Made by a program: the position numbers and the translations under genes. From NCBI GenBank assembly GCA_018697195.1, contig CM031879.1, forward strand, positions 40,265,715 to 40,329,714: DNA of 64,000 nt, given 5' to 3'. The number at the start of each line of letters is the position of its first letter. Position 1 is the first letter of the stretch. Shown here piece by piece: positions 11,861 to 25,700 of this stretch. Source of the stretch: Certhia americana. Lineage: Eukaryota > Chordata > Aves > Passeriformes > Certhiidae. The notes under the pieces were generated by a model. The model saw only the letters and a list, made by a program, of their open reading frames with translations, made no database searches and had not been told where the DNA came from.

Positions 11861-14198
11861 ATCTCTCATATTGTTATTACAAAAGACAAAGCCCACACAT
11901 TAGAAATAAATCAAAATATTTTCTGTTAAATGAATTAAATCAGTCTGTCATCTAGTGCTGTTTGATCAAAATTTATAGAAACATCTGGATTGAATTCTTG
12001 AAAGAAAATGGTATATTTACTCCAGAGGAAAATAAGTAGAAGGAAGAAGTAAAAAAAAAAAAAAAAATTAAAATCAAAAGCTGGTTTTTTTGTTTGTTTT
12101 ATATAAGCTACAACAAAAATAGACATAAAAAATAGTCTCCAATAACAAAAACAAAGTGAGGCGCAAGAAAGTTCACCTCAGGTTTGTTCATTTTCCGTGG
12201 ATGCAAGATATTACAGAAATGTTGGACAAATGTCTGGCATAACTGTCTTTAATCTCTGGCTGTAGAAGAAGACTTGCATGAAGGGGAGGATCTATTAGAG
12301 AACCACACTGCTTTCTATTCCCAACCACTCCATCAGTAAAAACAAGGTTTGGAAAAAATGTTTGTAAATATTGTGTCTTTTCATTAATTGAATCCATTTT
12401 TGTGCAGTATTTCAGATCTTTTACACAAACCCTCCCCTTGAGTGCATTTTGAAGTAGAATGCAAACTTAATTTGAAGTTAACCCTTAATTTGAAGACTGA
12501 AAGGGGGAGCAGCTCACTAAGTACAGATTATCACTTACTGTTTGTAAGGGTTTACACACACATATACTGTAATGTCTAATTGTAAATTTATGATAGTAGA
12601 TTCTTGATTTAAGAACACCGATTTGAACACTTAAAGTACATTTCAAGATAAACTTGGACTGAATGGGAAATCAATCTCAAAAAAGACTTTATTGGACTCC
12701 AGCTAAACACTCTAGCAAATTGATGTTAAACAGGCAAATTTACATTATTTACATCAATTTGTTTTTTTAATATCAAATTTTTTTTGGCTGTTATGATCCC
12801 AATTGCCTTTAACATAAATTATATCTAGTTTATTAATTTTTTGAGTAGTTAACTATTAATTCAACTGCAAATGGTCAACCAAACAATACAAATATTTTGG
12901 ATTTGATTCAAAATCTCGTGTCTTTTAAACTGCACATAACATATCTAGCAACTATAAAGGTATAACAACTTTACAGAGGGAAACTAATCAACATATATAA
13001 AAAAGATTATGGAAGACAAGTTTTTCAACCTCATAAGGAACATTAGAGTTGTAGCGTTATTTGTCATTCATTGAGGCTTGGTTTTGCTGTCTTCCATTTA
13101 TGAGTTTTAGCTACTCTAATAAATCCCTTTGTAAAAAAAGGATTTTTTTTCACTCAACAGCGGCTTATATTCCAACAAGTTTCCTATTTTATAATCTTAC
13201 TTTGAAGCCGTTCACAGCCTATTAATTTGTTGTTATTATTTATTTTTTTAAAAATAGTTTTACTGGAGAATGTCATTAATTAAGCCAATAGGGTATAAAT
13301 ATCTTTCTTATTCCTAATTGTATCATGCATGTCTCTAGTGAGTATCTTTTGATCTCATCTTTCCTTGAAAAGATTCAGTTTCATTCTAAAAATTCCCTCA
13401 TGTACTAATGATTAAACTAACTTCTCTAGGGTACAATAGGAACTGAAAAAGTGATATTTAGCATAAATTTTATAGAAGAGTTTCTTGTAACAGCAGGAAA
13501 GTAATAAAAGAACATTGTGTATGAAATAATCTTTGTACCATTCTTCTACTTAAAAGCACACATGGGGATTGTTAAATAATAATATATTATTAGGTGTTCG
13601 TCATACTGGATTCTCAATAGAGACAATTACCCTTTTGTTTCCATCAGAAAGCAAATTATTCTTTGTGGTGATTAGTCTTGTGCCTTAGTTATATTCCCAT
13701 GTCTGATAAAATTTTTGAATAATTCAGTTTGCAGCAGAAGTTAGAAAGAGTAGGAGTGGCTTTGGTATGCCACTACACACACTGATGGGGAAGCAAAGGT
13801 TTCCTGACCTGCTTCACTGACAGTAGTCAAAATGACCAACACAAACAGCTTTACTACCTTACATTTCTATTGTCTTCAGTCTCTTCACCTTGTTTTTCAT
13901 ACAAATATTTTTGATTAATCCCTATGTCTTGTTTCTTGAAAATACAACTGCTTTGAGGTTTTATTTGACAGTGTTGCTGATAACCACAATATCCTTCAAT
14001 AAGGACAACTTGGAAACCAAAGGTAAGGTACAAATTCTTGCGACCTGCTGTCCAATCCCATAGAATTTGGAGTTATGTGTAGTCTCCTTGCACATAACTA
14101 CTCCTTGTAGTAAACATTGCACGGGTTTTGGCCTTGTGTAGCACGTGCAGTGACAATCACAGAGGGGAACAGGGGCAGGGCTGCAGAGTCAAACACGG
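11861..14198. other. Intergenic, nothing recognised
   Basis: AT-rich sequence with a poly-A run near 12050-12067. No gene, RNA or named repeat was recognised. Confidence 0.6.
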
Positions 14199-14385
14199 AA
14201 TCACAGAATGGGAAAGGCTGGAAGGGGTCACAGTGGGTCATGTGCTCCAATCTCCCTGCTCAAGCAGGGCCATCCTTGAGTGCATAGCACAGGATTGTTT
14301 CCAGATGGTTCTTGAATATCTCCAGTGAGGGAGACTCCACAACATCTTTGGCTGCAGATATGCAGAAACAACTCTTCATCTACTT
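14199..14385 (-). mobile_element. CR1 LINE 3' fragment, short
   Basis: A short minus-strand CR1 3' piece. AATCACAGAATGGGAAAGGC marks the terminus, followed on the plus strand by GGGTCACAGTGGGTCATGTG, CTCCCTGCTCAAGCAGGGCC, TTCTTGAATATCTCCAGTGA and GGGAGACTCCACAAC, all standard CR1 blocks. The inner boundary is fuzzy beyond about 14350. The 66-codon open frame at 14128-14328 overlaps it and is not a gene. Confidence 0.9.
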
Positions 14386-16716
14386 ACATCTTACATTATA
14401 AGAAATAATATGAAAACCTTGGCTGAATCTTTTCCTAGAAGTACCCTTGGCTGTGATTTTCTCAAGAGAGCTGGTTGGTTTTGCAGTGAAGCATTCACTG
14501 AACCAGAGAAAAATGAAGAAAAAAAGATTATATATTAATTCAAGCAGACTTTGGAGTCCAGTTCTTCTCCTGTCCAGGTGAATTCCCTCAGGATCTCATG
14601 GTTTCTTACATTCTCTTGTTTCATGAACGTTTAATTCTATTATCTAAAGAGAAGCAACTTAAGAAGGGTGATAATGAGAAACCTAATGCTTGAACATATA
14701 ATAACCATGTTTCTCACCCAAGATGGTAGGTACAACCCAGACTTCTGAAAGTGCAGAAGAAAATATAAATTTTAATACTGAATCTGCAGAGCAGTGAGGG
14801 AGTAGAGTATGAAGCAGCCCTGATAAGGGTACAGGACAGGAAAAAGCAGAGATAGCCACTCTGGGATGATGATTTTAGATGGAACATAGAGCATGAGTTT
14901 TCTCATGTGATTTTTTGGCTACAAAAGGCTTGAGAATTGCTTGTCTAGAGGTCCCTCTGTGATGTAATGGATGACATTTAACAGTAAAAGGAGGAAATCT
15001 TTACTCTTCAATCCCAAACAATCCTGAAGTTATCTGTTGTACTTTCTGCCCTTGAATCCATTGGGGTGCAGTGAAGCTGTCAATTGGAAACACAATGGAG
15101 AAGACCTATGTCCTGTCTGAATTCTGAATAGTTTTAGACATGAGACAGATATCTAGCAGAAGGTGAGATACACCACTCCTGGTCATATCCAGAGGCTGAA
15201 CTTTAAGTTTCTCATTTGCAAAGTATGAGTGTCCTTAGTATTTTAATGCCTTGGGAATTGGGATTTAGAGAGTTTTGAACAGAGTGTTTATTTCCAAATT
15301 TTGCCATTTACATCTTTTGTGGATATAGTCTTGGGGCTACACTACCATATGTTTTCCTTTGTTTCAGTTCATAGAACTAGCACTTCTATGTATATACCTG
15401 TGAAATATGTTCAAGAGGATTACCAAATGTCAACTGCTTTGAAATACCCTGCTCATGAGTTATTTTGGTAAGTGGCATTTAATTAAATCATTTTTAGGGC
15501 AAAAGACTGATGAAAAATGGAAGCATATCTGGCTTGACATATAAATATTTTGTTACTACATTTACATGGTAGAAAATTCTGAAACTTGAAAATCATTCAA
15601 AAACGTTGTTATACCAAAAAGGGACGTTTCACTTGCTCTGACACAGTTGTGTTCTGACATGTGCTGATCATACTGAATATCATTAGCAACCATAATATTT
15701 TGCATAGCTTTGATAAGAGAGACATCATTACTCCATTAAAATATCCTCTATTTTTTCCCCTCAAAATGCTTCTGTCATAAACTTAATGTGATACAAAAGT
15801 TTCTTATCAACTTGAGATCCTGTTGGCGTATAACAAATTAGGAACAGAATAATGTGAAATAATTTGCTCAAATCTCTTTTTCCTTCTTAGTCTGCCTCTC
15901 ATTTCCTGCATTGGGAAAAGGGCCAGAAAGGAACTGAAGTGCATCTGATCCTTGTTTTGCATAAAAGAAAAAACAGTAGAGGTTTTGGAACATACAGAAC
16001 CTACAATTTGAAGTTGTTTGGTGAAAGTCAGGCTCTCTCATGTTTTAATGTGGCTTAAGGGAATTTGGTTGTACTCTATATCTGAAACTGATGTTTCTGA
16101 GATTTCTCACACCTCCGCAAGAAGAGAAACCACTGAATAACCAAAACTTTCATATAAACTATGTTATGGCCTCTCTAATTTAGAAGCAGAACTTGAAGCT
16201 GGGTCTCCCACAGACTGAAGGAGTGGCCTTGCTGCTAGTTAACAAAACTTTTTATTTTGTGTTTATGAAACAACCAGTCATGAAACTGGAGAATCCAATT
16301 ATCAGTTTTAATTTGCAGAAAATGCAGATAGAACAAATGACTAAATGTAGGAGCCACTAGAGCCCAAATACTTTCACAGCTGGTGAAGTCCCTATAGGGC
16401 TGCTACAGACATGATCCATTCTAGTTGGATTTGTTGTCATCAGCTATCTCATCCCAGAACTAAGTAACTTCATAAAAATTTTGGCTTCAGTCAATCAGCA
16501 TCTTTCAACAAATGTTATTTCACAGGAAAATTCCTGGATCAATTTTAATTATGACAGGTTAAGTCTGTGAAGGTGTGATACTTGTTTTGTTGACTAAGTG
16601 AAAGAAGTCAGAATGTCTGGTAAAATTTAAATTCTGCCCCGATTATCTGTAAGATAATAAGTTACAGGATATGTATGCAAGTTTGGACAAAGTTATATGA
16701 CAGGCAAAGACAAAAA
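14386..16716. other. Intergenic, nothing recognised
   Basis: Mixed-composition sequence with no supportable exon, RNA or named repeat. Confidence 0.6.
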
Positions 16717-16760
16717 GGGAAGCAAGGGAGGGAGGGACGGAGGGAGGGAGGAAGGAAGGA
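16717..16760 (+). repeat. Purine-rich (GGGA)n / (GGAA)n microsatellite
   Basis: A short impure tandem tract of GGGA grading into GGAA units, with one GGAC interruption (GGGACGG near 16735). All bases except a few are purines on the plus strand. Confidence 0.9.
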
Positions 16761-19700
16761 ACAGTTTTTCTTCTAGGGAGAAAGAGGGTAGGGCCAAAGA
16801 CTAATTTTATTTTTGTGCATTTTCCCTACAGCAAAATAGGAGGCTCCTAGAAGGATGGATAGAAAGAGGTTAATAGGAAGAAGTTATTTCAGATGACAAT
16901 TCAGAAACTCTCAGATGTTCTGAATTGTCCCTCTGGAATAACTCATCTCTTTCCATTAACTAGAGAAGAATGTAGCATGACTTCTCTGGAACTAACCTCT
17001 GTGTACAGTCACTCAGTGCTGCTGTGCAAAGCAGTAATGCATACATTTGTACACAGTGTCTCTGACTTCTGGAACTCATCACGCATTCAAAGTGATCCAA
17101 GTTTCTATAGGAAAAGGATGGGATTGTTTTATATTCAATTTCTAGGCAAAAAAAAACCCAACCAAAACAACCCCCAAAAAATCCCAGAAAAGAATCCAAA
17201 CTATTTTACACAAATATTAGACTCTTCTTCAAACTATATGGTCCTTCCAAAATATAATCAGTTTTGATAACAGATTGCCAAACCTGCAAGTGCAGTCTTA
17301 ACCTGTTATGAAATCCAGTGTGGGAACCATGCACATTTTTTCTGTGTACAGAGAGGTACAATCTAACAGTGTTGTTAATGTGCTTTGCTAAAATTCGGTT
17401 CTTCTCAAAATGAGTTTATTGATTACCCCTCACCCCTTCCCGTGTCCCCCAAATATATCATGGTACGAAAGAGTTTGCTTCTGATGTGATTAAAATACTT
17501 AGGGAGGAAGTGAGAAATCAAAATTTAATCATTTTTCCTACTTGTGAGAAACTGTTCTGTTTCCAGGAAAATAATTTTCCTCAATTCTGTGAGCAGTCAC
17601 AGGTCTATGCTTAAAAAGAAAGCACGTTTGCTGAGGAATTTAAGTAAATATTTATGGTTTTCCTCAAAGGGTTTTCTTTCTGGGTGAATAGTATAAACTA
17701 GAAGGAGATAATCTTATCAATATTTTTAGTCAAAGTTTTAACTCTTACATTTCTAACTAACTACAGAGTAATTAGACAAGATTATTAACCAGATATTCAC
17801 TCTAATCAGATTAAAAATCCTGCTATTATCTTCTTTACTCTAAGAAGCCCATTAAAAAAATGAAGCAACAGCATTATCATTCTCAGTTAAACACCTTTGA
17901 CCCAAAATTTCCCTTACTTTTTACTTCAGTTTTGATATGATTTGCTGGAAAATTTTTTTAACTCCTCTGAACTGTCTAATTGCTATGAATTTCACATGTA
18001 GGCTGGTGTGTGCTCCCTAATTACCATTGATAACTCTTTGGTTAGTTACTAACATCTTTGGAAATATAGGCAAATCCATTTGTCTTCTAGCTAATCAGTT
18101 ACTGACTGATTAGCTTAGACTTTACTGACTGCAAAGCCTCAAAAGATGACATTTTGCCATTCAGGGTGAGTATTCTATTTTTTGGATAGTTTTTGTAAAT
18201 ATTAGTTGCACGACTGCAACATTATAACCAGTCTTTCTCAACACAGCAACTGATAGTTGCATTATGTATTGTTCTCTATATGATCTGAGAAACTCCAGCT
18301 TTCAGTTATCCATAAGATTATTTACATACCCAGTCAATTGGGGAATAAAATGTGATATTTTAATGATTCAGATGCTCCATACAGAATCAGAGTAGGTGAT
18401 TTTTTTTCTCTAACACATTTTGTTGAAGAACATACTTTAATGGTGTTTCAAAAGATTAGCCATATTAATTTGGAGTTAAGCTTATTACTAAGTAAATCTT
18501 TTAAATCCTGGCTTCTATGCATCTGATAAAAACACAGACACAGCCCTTCAGTGTAAACAGTGCTCCTGTTTAAACATAAGCATCATGATGCACTGAAAGG
18601 TATGTAGGTCTTTCGTCTTCTTTTCACCATGTCTTACCCTATAGAAAGTATACGGATTGAACTAACCTATAAATAATTTATATAACCTTCAAATTAAAAC
18701 AACACATTCATTCTTTTTACCACCCTTGATTTCAATACTTAGACATAAAACACTGGATTGCATACAGAATTTGTATGCAGCTTTTTGTAATGTATTATTC
18801 AAGAAGTCTGCCGTTAGCTACAGTATATATTGCAGTACCAGCTGCTGTTGCAACATAAATAGGGAGCTGCCACTTCTCCACTCTGTGATCAGGAGTATAT
18901 GCTGGATTAGTTTACGTAGTGAAAGAAGCATCTGACAACTAGCTTTTCTCAGGTCTCTTCTAGTGGGACTTCTTTTAAACAGAAATTAATTATGTGGTAG
19001 GCTCCTCAGCTGAAGCACAAGGCCTTGATTTCTCCTGCGTGTCGCTGACCTGCAGATCCAACTGTCTGACTCATGTAAATGGCAGAGTAGCTGTGAATGT
19101 GAGAGACGCACTACCAGACTGAGATTCTGCCACAGCATGAAGGTTGTCAGATTAATAAGCAGCACATAAGTAGGAAGGCAGCAGGCTTCTTAATTCTTGA
19201 CATTAACATCATATTTATATGTCCCATTTTACAATATCAGCCAGACACCAGTGGCTTGTGCCACACTAATTTGTAACGTGGCAGCATGGTCATGCTAAAC
19301 TCATTGACCATGTCCTAGCTCTTGGAATGTCTTTTGTGATATGTGAAAGGCTAAAACATCACTAAGGGTTAGATATTAGGACCACTTAGCTATTATGCCC
19401 TCCGAAATAGTTTTAGAAACAGTTTGGAAGATGAAGACATAGTTTTTTGAATGATCCCACTTAAATCTAACAGAACTCATTGTAAATGGACACGCTGCTT
19501 TTTTTTTTTGAATTTTCAAGGGAGCATACTGGAAGAGGAAGTACATATACAGCTGAAAGATTCTTTACAGCTGTTTACATCTCTGATCAAATGGTAAGCT
19601 GTGACATATGAGGGTAGGTAATCAGTGGTGAATGAAGGTGAAAACACTTTTGCAACAAGTTCAAAGATGGGAACAACTGCTTGGAGGTGAGAGAGAGCAG

Positions 19701-22700
19701 AGAGAGAGGAAGAACAGAGAAGACAAGAAGAACAAGAAAGACAGAGTTTTTCAAACAGAACAAGGTCAAATAGACCTGTAGCAAGAGACCTGAGGGTAAA
19801 ATGTCCATAGAAGTGACGTATGTGGCAATACATTTATGTTCCCCAGAAATTTGGACAGATAAAGAAAGTCCATTTCATTACAAAGAAGAAGGGAGGAAAT
19901 GAGTGGAACATAAGAGTTCTGACTTGGATGTAGGAAAGGGCAATATGTATTGGCCTCATACTATTATGACACCAAACTGACTGTAACGTCCACTAGCCTG
20001 AGTAGAACCATCATCTGATAACAGCAAGATGCCTCTTTCCAAAGACATATAACGAGGCATTTTCTTATGACAACAGCATTCCTTATGACCAAGGCAGGAC
20101 AAAAATATGTCACAAACATGGTGAAAAAGTGACAATCTTGTTTCACATTTTCAAAGGGCACTAGAGCTGGGAGTTAGAGGGGTTTATGACCTCATAAGAT
20201 CCAAATATTTGGTAATCCAGCTAGACCAGAGAAGTTCTTCTCCTTACTCATAACATACAAGAGGTATTCTTACAGTGTCCCTGAAGGGGAACTCTACAGA
20301 TATCCATGGCCAAGTTGGTCTTGGCATTCAGTCAGAATGGTAGTTATGCTGCCAGAGGCTTCCTGACCTAAAGAAATAGCTTTTGTGACAGGCAGAAAGA
20401 GACAAGGGAGTGTTTGGGAATTGTGCCTGGCAGGATGCATCCACAGGACAGTAAAGGTCCAACAGTTTTTTCTGTCCTCTCCTATGGGCAATTTTTATGG
20501 CTGTTATAGATATTCCAATTCCAACAGAGGAGAAACAACTCTTATTTTTATTAACTGCTCTTTGGCCCCGAGTTACTGCTGCAGGTGAGATTTTATTCTT
20601 TAGCTGCCTTGAAAGGCCAAGCAGTAGCATTGCCTTTATGTGTACTCCGTGACTTCCTCTGAGAAATCTCCCAACACCATGGCCTGAAGAGGGCCTCTGG
20701 GAACATAAATCTCAAAGGTTTTGAGAGAGTCCAGATGGCCCTGGTAGGAAAGGGTAGTTTTCACTGATGTATTCTCATTGCACTGTGACTAATGTGTGCT
20801 GGACAGTAGGAAGGCCTGGCCAAGATGTAAATATTCTCTGTTGTTTTCTATTCGTTTTCCAAGAGGGCAGTCAGCCCTTGAAGTTGAAGTCAAGAATGGA
20901 CTGGTTTTCAGGGCCAACACAGTTTGTACTTGCCAAAAGAAAAATATTTTCATATTTGACAATAAAATATTTCTGCACTTCAAAACAGTGTGTCTGTGCT
21001 CTTGACTTCTAGGGAGGACTTTTAGCTGTCTGCCTTCCACCTCTCCTCCCCACTTTTCGTGGAGTGCAAAAGCCACTGACCTGCACCTTGAGCTAGGCAA
21101 GGAGGATCTCTGCTCCAGCTGGAGGAGTATTTCATATGACCCTCAAGTCATGTACTTAGGAGAAAAAATACAGAGTAGAGATAATGTGAGGCTGGGCAGC
21201 TAGCACCAAGGGATAGGAGGCAAGACAGCCCCCACAGGCTTGGGTTTGGAGGAAATTTGGAGGAAAGTAGATGTGTGTTTATATTTTCGTCACTTACTTA
21301 CAAAAAAGAGGTATGGGTTTGTTTTTTTTTTAATAGAAGAGAATAGGGAAGATCTGCAAGGGCTGAACATTCTCTAAAATGTTAATGGTAACAGAAGAAA
21401 AGCCTGCATAGGCAAAAGAGACAGAGAAGGGAAAGGAAAATCTGTGTCAGAATGAGAAATCAGAGTTTTCTTGGGGAGCATGGAGGGCTACGGGATATGC
21501 ATGGGGCACAGGCGAGCAAGAAGCTGTGGGATGAGTGTTGGATGCTATTATACTCATGGAAGCCCCAAGAAGAGCATGGCGTGAACAAGTCCATCAAAGG
21601 CTAGAGGGAGCTTGCAAGTCTGCTAAATTGCAAGGAAGGAGCAGCAGTGCAGGATGTTGGTCAAACACAGCAGCTCAGCTGTGGATATGTTGGGGAAGAA
21701 CTTATATTATTTTTGCAAAACCTTATTTCAAATTTCTTTTCTTGGTACACTTTTGGATGCTATGGCAAAGGTAACTAAATATGTCTCATGAACATTAAAA
21801 TGAAGGAGGGTGGATGTTTGCCTCAGAGTTATCTAGTTTTCAGTATCCAGGATCTTTTTATATTGTATGGTATTAATAGCAAGGATAGTATAAAAATTTT
21901 ACATTAAATTTGGTAACCAAGTTTAAAATTAGAAGATGTTATTTTTGCACATTTTTATTTAAATGTATTAATTTCATTTATCTGAAAATAAGTATTTTAT
22001 TTCTGTGACACTTGTGGCATCTGTTTTTTCAGCCACAATACTTTGCAAGTCTTTAAAAATTTATGTTTGGGACAAACTTCTTCAGATTAAGGATGGTGGT
22101 CTTTGGGGTATGATTATTTTATTGGTGGACAGCTGTTCTGAGCCAGTCTTTTCTTGTTCCTCCTGTTTGATCAAAACCAAATTTTAAAAAAACCCGCAAA
22201 CAACCCAAATCCATACATGCAGGTGTTATGTATGTCCTATTTCTACTAGCTCTTTAAATAAATTTTGAAAACACTGTTTTTAACTCAGAATCAAAGTGCA
22301 TTATGTTTACTGGGATGCAGGGATGATAACTAGGCTAAATGTCACTGAAGAGCATTTACCAGGTGGGTCAGAAAGCAACATCTATATTTTATCATTATAT
22401 TATCTTGTCCATATATTGGGAAAATGAGAAGCAATAAGTTATTTATGATTATGATGATTTCAGTAACAACAACTGGAACTTTTTTCAGCCATGTGTTTTG
22501 AAAGCAAAATGTATGGGCTTTATTTATTAATTCTATTTATAGAATAAAATTATGGTATAGGAAAGTATGCAATCCTAAAGGGAAATTAAATTTAAATATA
22601 ATGCAAGTATCATTAGTGGCAACTTTACTATATTGCGTTGACTTACTAATTAGCATTGCTACACTCATGCTGCATTCAATAATTTTCATGTTCATCACAA

Positions 22701-25700
22701 AAAACCTGAGGTGTAATTAATGAAAGAAATTATTTTTTGGTATAAATCAAATTATATTAGCACCTCACCAGAAAAGTGTCTTTTGTTCTCAGACATCTGC
22801 ATTAGCATCCTTAAAAACAGCTTGTTCAGCTTACAAGGCAGCATGCTCTTACTACTGCTCTTCCATCCTGTAGTGAAATACACAGGGGAACTGAATGTTG
22901 TCAGCCTGGACCAGCTCCTGCTTTTAAGCTCTCCATGTAAGTAAGAATGGAATGCTCTGGGGTCAGGCAACACACTTCAATCAGTCTTTATCTCAAACTA
23001 GACTATGTAAGAACAAACAAAAGAAGTATTTATTTACCAAATAGAAATACATTACACTGTTTCTCAAACATTCAGAAATAAAAGGAAGTAGCATATATCT
23101 ATGTAGCATTTTAGCTTTCAAGAGCCATTTCACCCTTCAGAGGTCAGTTAGGAAGCTGAAAGATCCTTCACAGCTTTCATGTCTGAAGTCTGTTTAGCAA
23201 AAAACATGACTTTGTCAGACAACATTTGTGGAAGAAAATCCTGGATTTGCTGTTCCTACTTCACGAATACCATAATTCTCCTGATGAGGTTTAATGGAAT
23301 TAAAGTTCAGTCTGCAATACATAGGAATTTTGGGCAAAGTTTCAACTTTGCTGCCATCAGAGAAGTGTCTGCTTAATCTAACCTGGAAAAGTTAATGTTT
23401 CTTGGGTATGAGCCAGGGCTAACTTTTTTTTCCACAGAGCAAATGGAAGATTATTTTCAAGGTGAGCTGAGCAAGTAGCTAAATCATTCATTGTAGGGTA
23501 AAAGCATTTTCTGTTTCCTAAATCAATGAACGGTATCCCTTCACGTTGACCCCGTTATTTTCTAGAAATAGCATTTTCACAACACTGTTGCAAGAAAAGT
23601 ATGTTGATTACACCCCTAGATTTTCACAGTAAACAGCATTAGCCTAGTTTAGACTATGCCCACATGAAAAATAAAGGATCATATCATACAGGCAGGTAAT
23701 ATTTGTAAACATTCTGGTTAAGCAGAAAAAGTTAACATAATTTGTTTAACTTAAAAGTATCAGCTTGGGTTAGAACCCTTTCTGCCTTCACAAACAATTG
23801 ATCTCCACATTTTGATTCCTCACAGTGTGTCTCAATACTTGGCTACAACCCTGAGTTTAGCAGCTTATGCATAAATATGTTCCACAGTAATGAGAAGTGG
23901 CAACCCATGCAAAACTCACATCTACTTTTCCATCTGCTTTTCTTCTATTTTGTGTCTTTTCCCCTTGCTTACAAGGGCCTATCGGATTCTGCAGAACTTC
24001 AGGAAGAAAGCAATTTGCATACACAAGTGCAAACAGAATGACACTGAAGAGCAAGGGAGTGGCAATTCGATTATCTCTCTCAGTTAAAAGCTGAGAAAAT
24101 CTGTGATCTGGGGGGATTACTCAGAACGTCTTAGGAGGCTAAAAAAACCTTACCCTGATAAAAGTCACTTTGAATATATCATACAACCTTCTTGTGTGAA
24201 AAAGTGTTTCCCTCTCCCATTCTCCTGCTAAATTCTGGCAAGCTTCTTACAGTATCTAAAGCCACTAGGATTTCTGCAGCTTCAGGAGACAATCTACAGA
24301 ATCACAAGGAATCTACATTGGCATCTCTGGGGTTTGGCTAGGTTTAGTGTTCCTTGTAGACTGCTCTGGGGATTGTATACACTTCACGCCAATGTGTTGA
24401 TGGATGTTTCATGATGCTATATAAATATTTTCTTTCTTTTGTGTTATATTAAACATTACAGGTGAAGAGTAGGTATTTCATGTCTCAGCTAGGGTGATTG
24501 TGAAAGACCTTATCAGAAAGGATACGTTAAAATGACTTCTTACGTTTTAAAATTCACTTCAAATTAGGACACCAGAAAAATGCTGAGAATGCCACATCTA
24601 CTTCATCTTTGTTTATATACTTTGCAGCTGTGCCACTTTCTCTAAATATTCTGTTATGAAAGCATATGGACATATTCAGATAAATACATATCACCCTACA
24701 GAACACAGTTTTATTCTAGCTCATTTGCTGTAGGGTGCCTGGTGTAGTAATTTTCAATTTAAAAAAGGCACTATGTTCTATTTCTGTAGGGCCACAAGAA
24801 CAGGATTTTATAAAGAGCTATTCCCAAGGGCAGGCCTGTGGGAAAAGTTGTAATAAACTGCCTCCCACCATTGTATTATCCAGCAGACAAAAAATAAACA
24901 AATACATGTCTTCCTTTCTTTTTAAAGAAACATGTATCATTGCATTTTTCTTTTTTTTAATCTCCATGTATTGTGAATAATGTACATGAATAAAAACCAT
25001 TCAAATCTAATTGCAGACAGTTGCAGGAACACCAAAGAAGAGACTGGTCTTCAGAAAAGAAATAATAAAACACTCTCCTAATTCATTGTGAAAAGGTCAA
25101 CAATCTTAATACAATTAAAAATCTTTTTGAGTGGCCCTCTAGTACTTCTTTTGCTATCACTCTTCTTTGGTAAAGCAGCTCTAATTCAAGATAACCACTT
25201 AATAGCACATCATTCAAAGCTAATGACATATTATCCATTTACTAAAAAATCATGTAGAAGAAAGAGAAAAAACACTGTTTTTTTTTTCCACAGACCACAT
25301 TTTTATATCTTTATTATTCATATTTTTAAATTATTGTATAAAAACATCATCAGAGTCGATTCAGCTACAAGACCTAGAAACACTTAAAGCTGCTTCTTGA
25401 GAAGGATTGCCTGCATGAGGAGAATTTCCAAAAGGCATTAAAGCCATAGTCTGTGTTGGGGAAGACAACAACAGAAAAAAATATGGCTCAAAGAGAGGAA
25501 AAGACCCTCAGCCCAAACACCATTTCATTCTTGTAGAGAAAGTACGGAACAGGATATTTAGAGGATTTCAGCACCTGGGTGCAGCATCACCCCTCCTTCA
25601 TGAAAGAATTGAGAAAGAAATTTAGTCCAGGAATATGATTAAGAGGCCCAAGCTGTAAATAATTCCAGGCCTTTCCTGAAACCAGCAGGCTTGGGAGCCC

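Noticed and set aside
20294..21100. Group of overlapping open frames, 60 to 103 codons, on both strands
   Set aside because: There is mutual antisense overlap and no conserved motif or splice structure.
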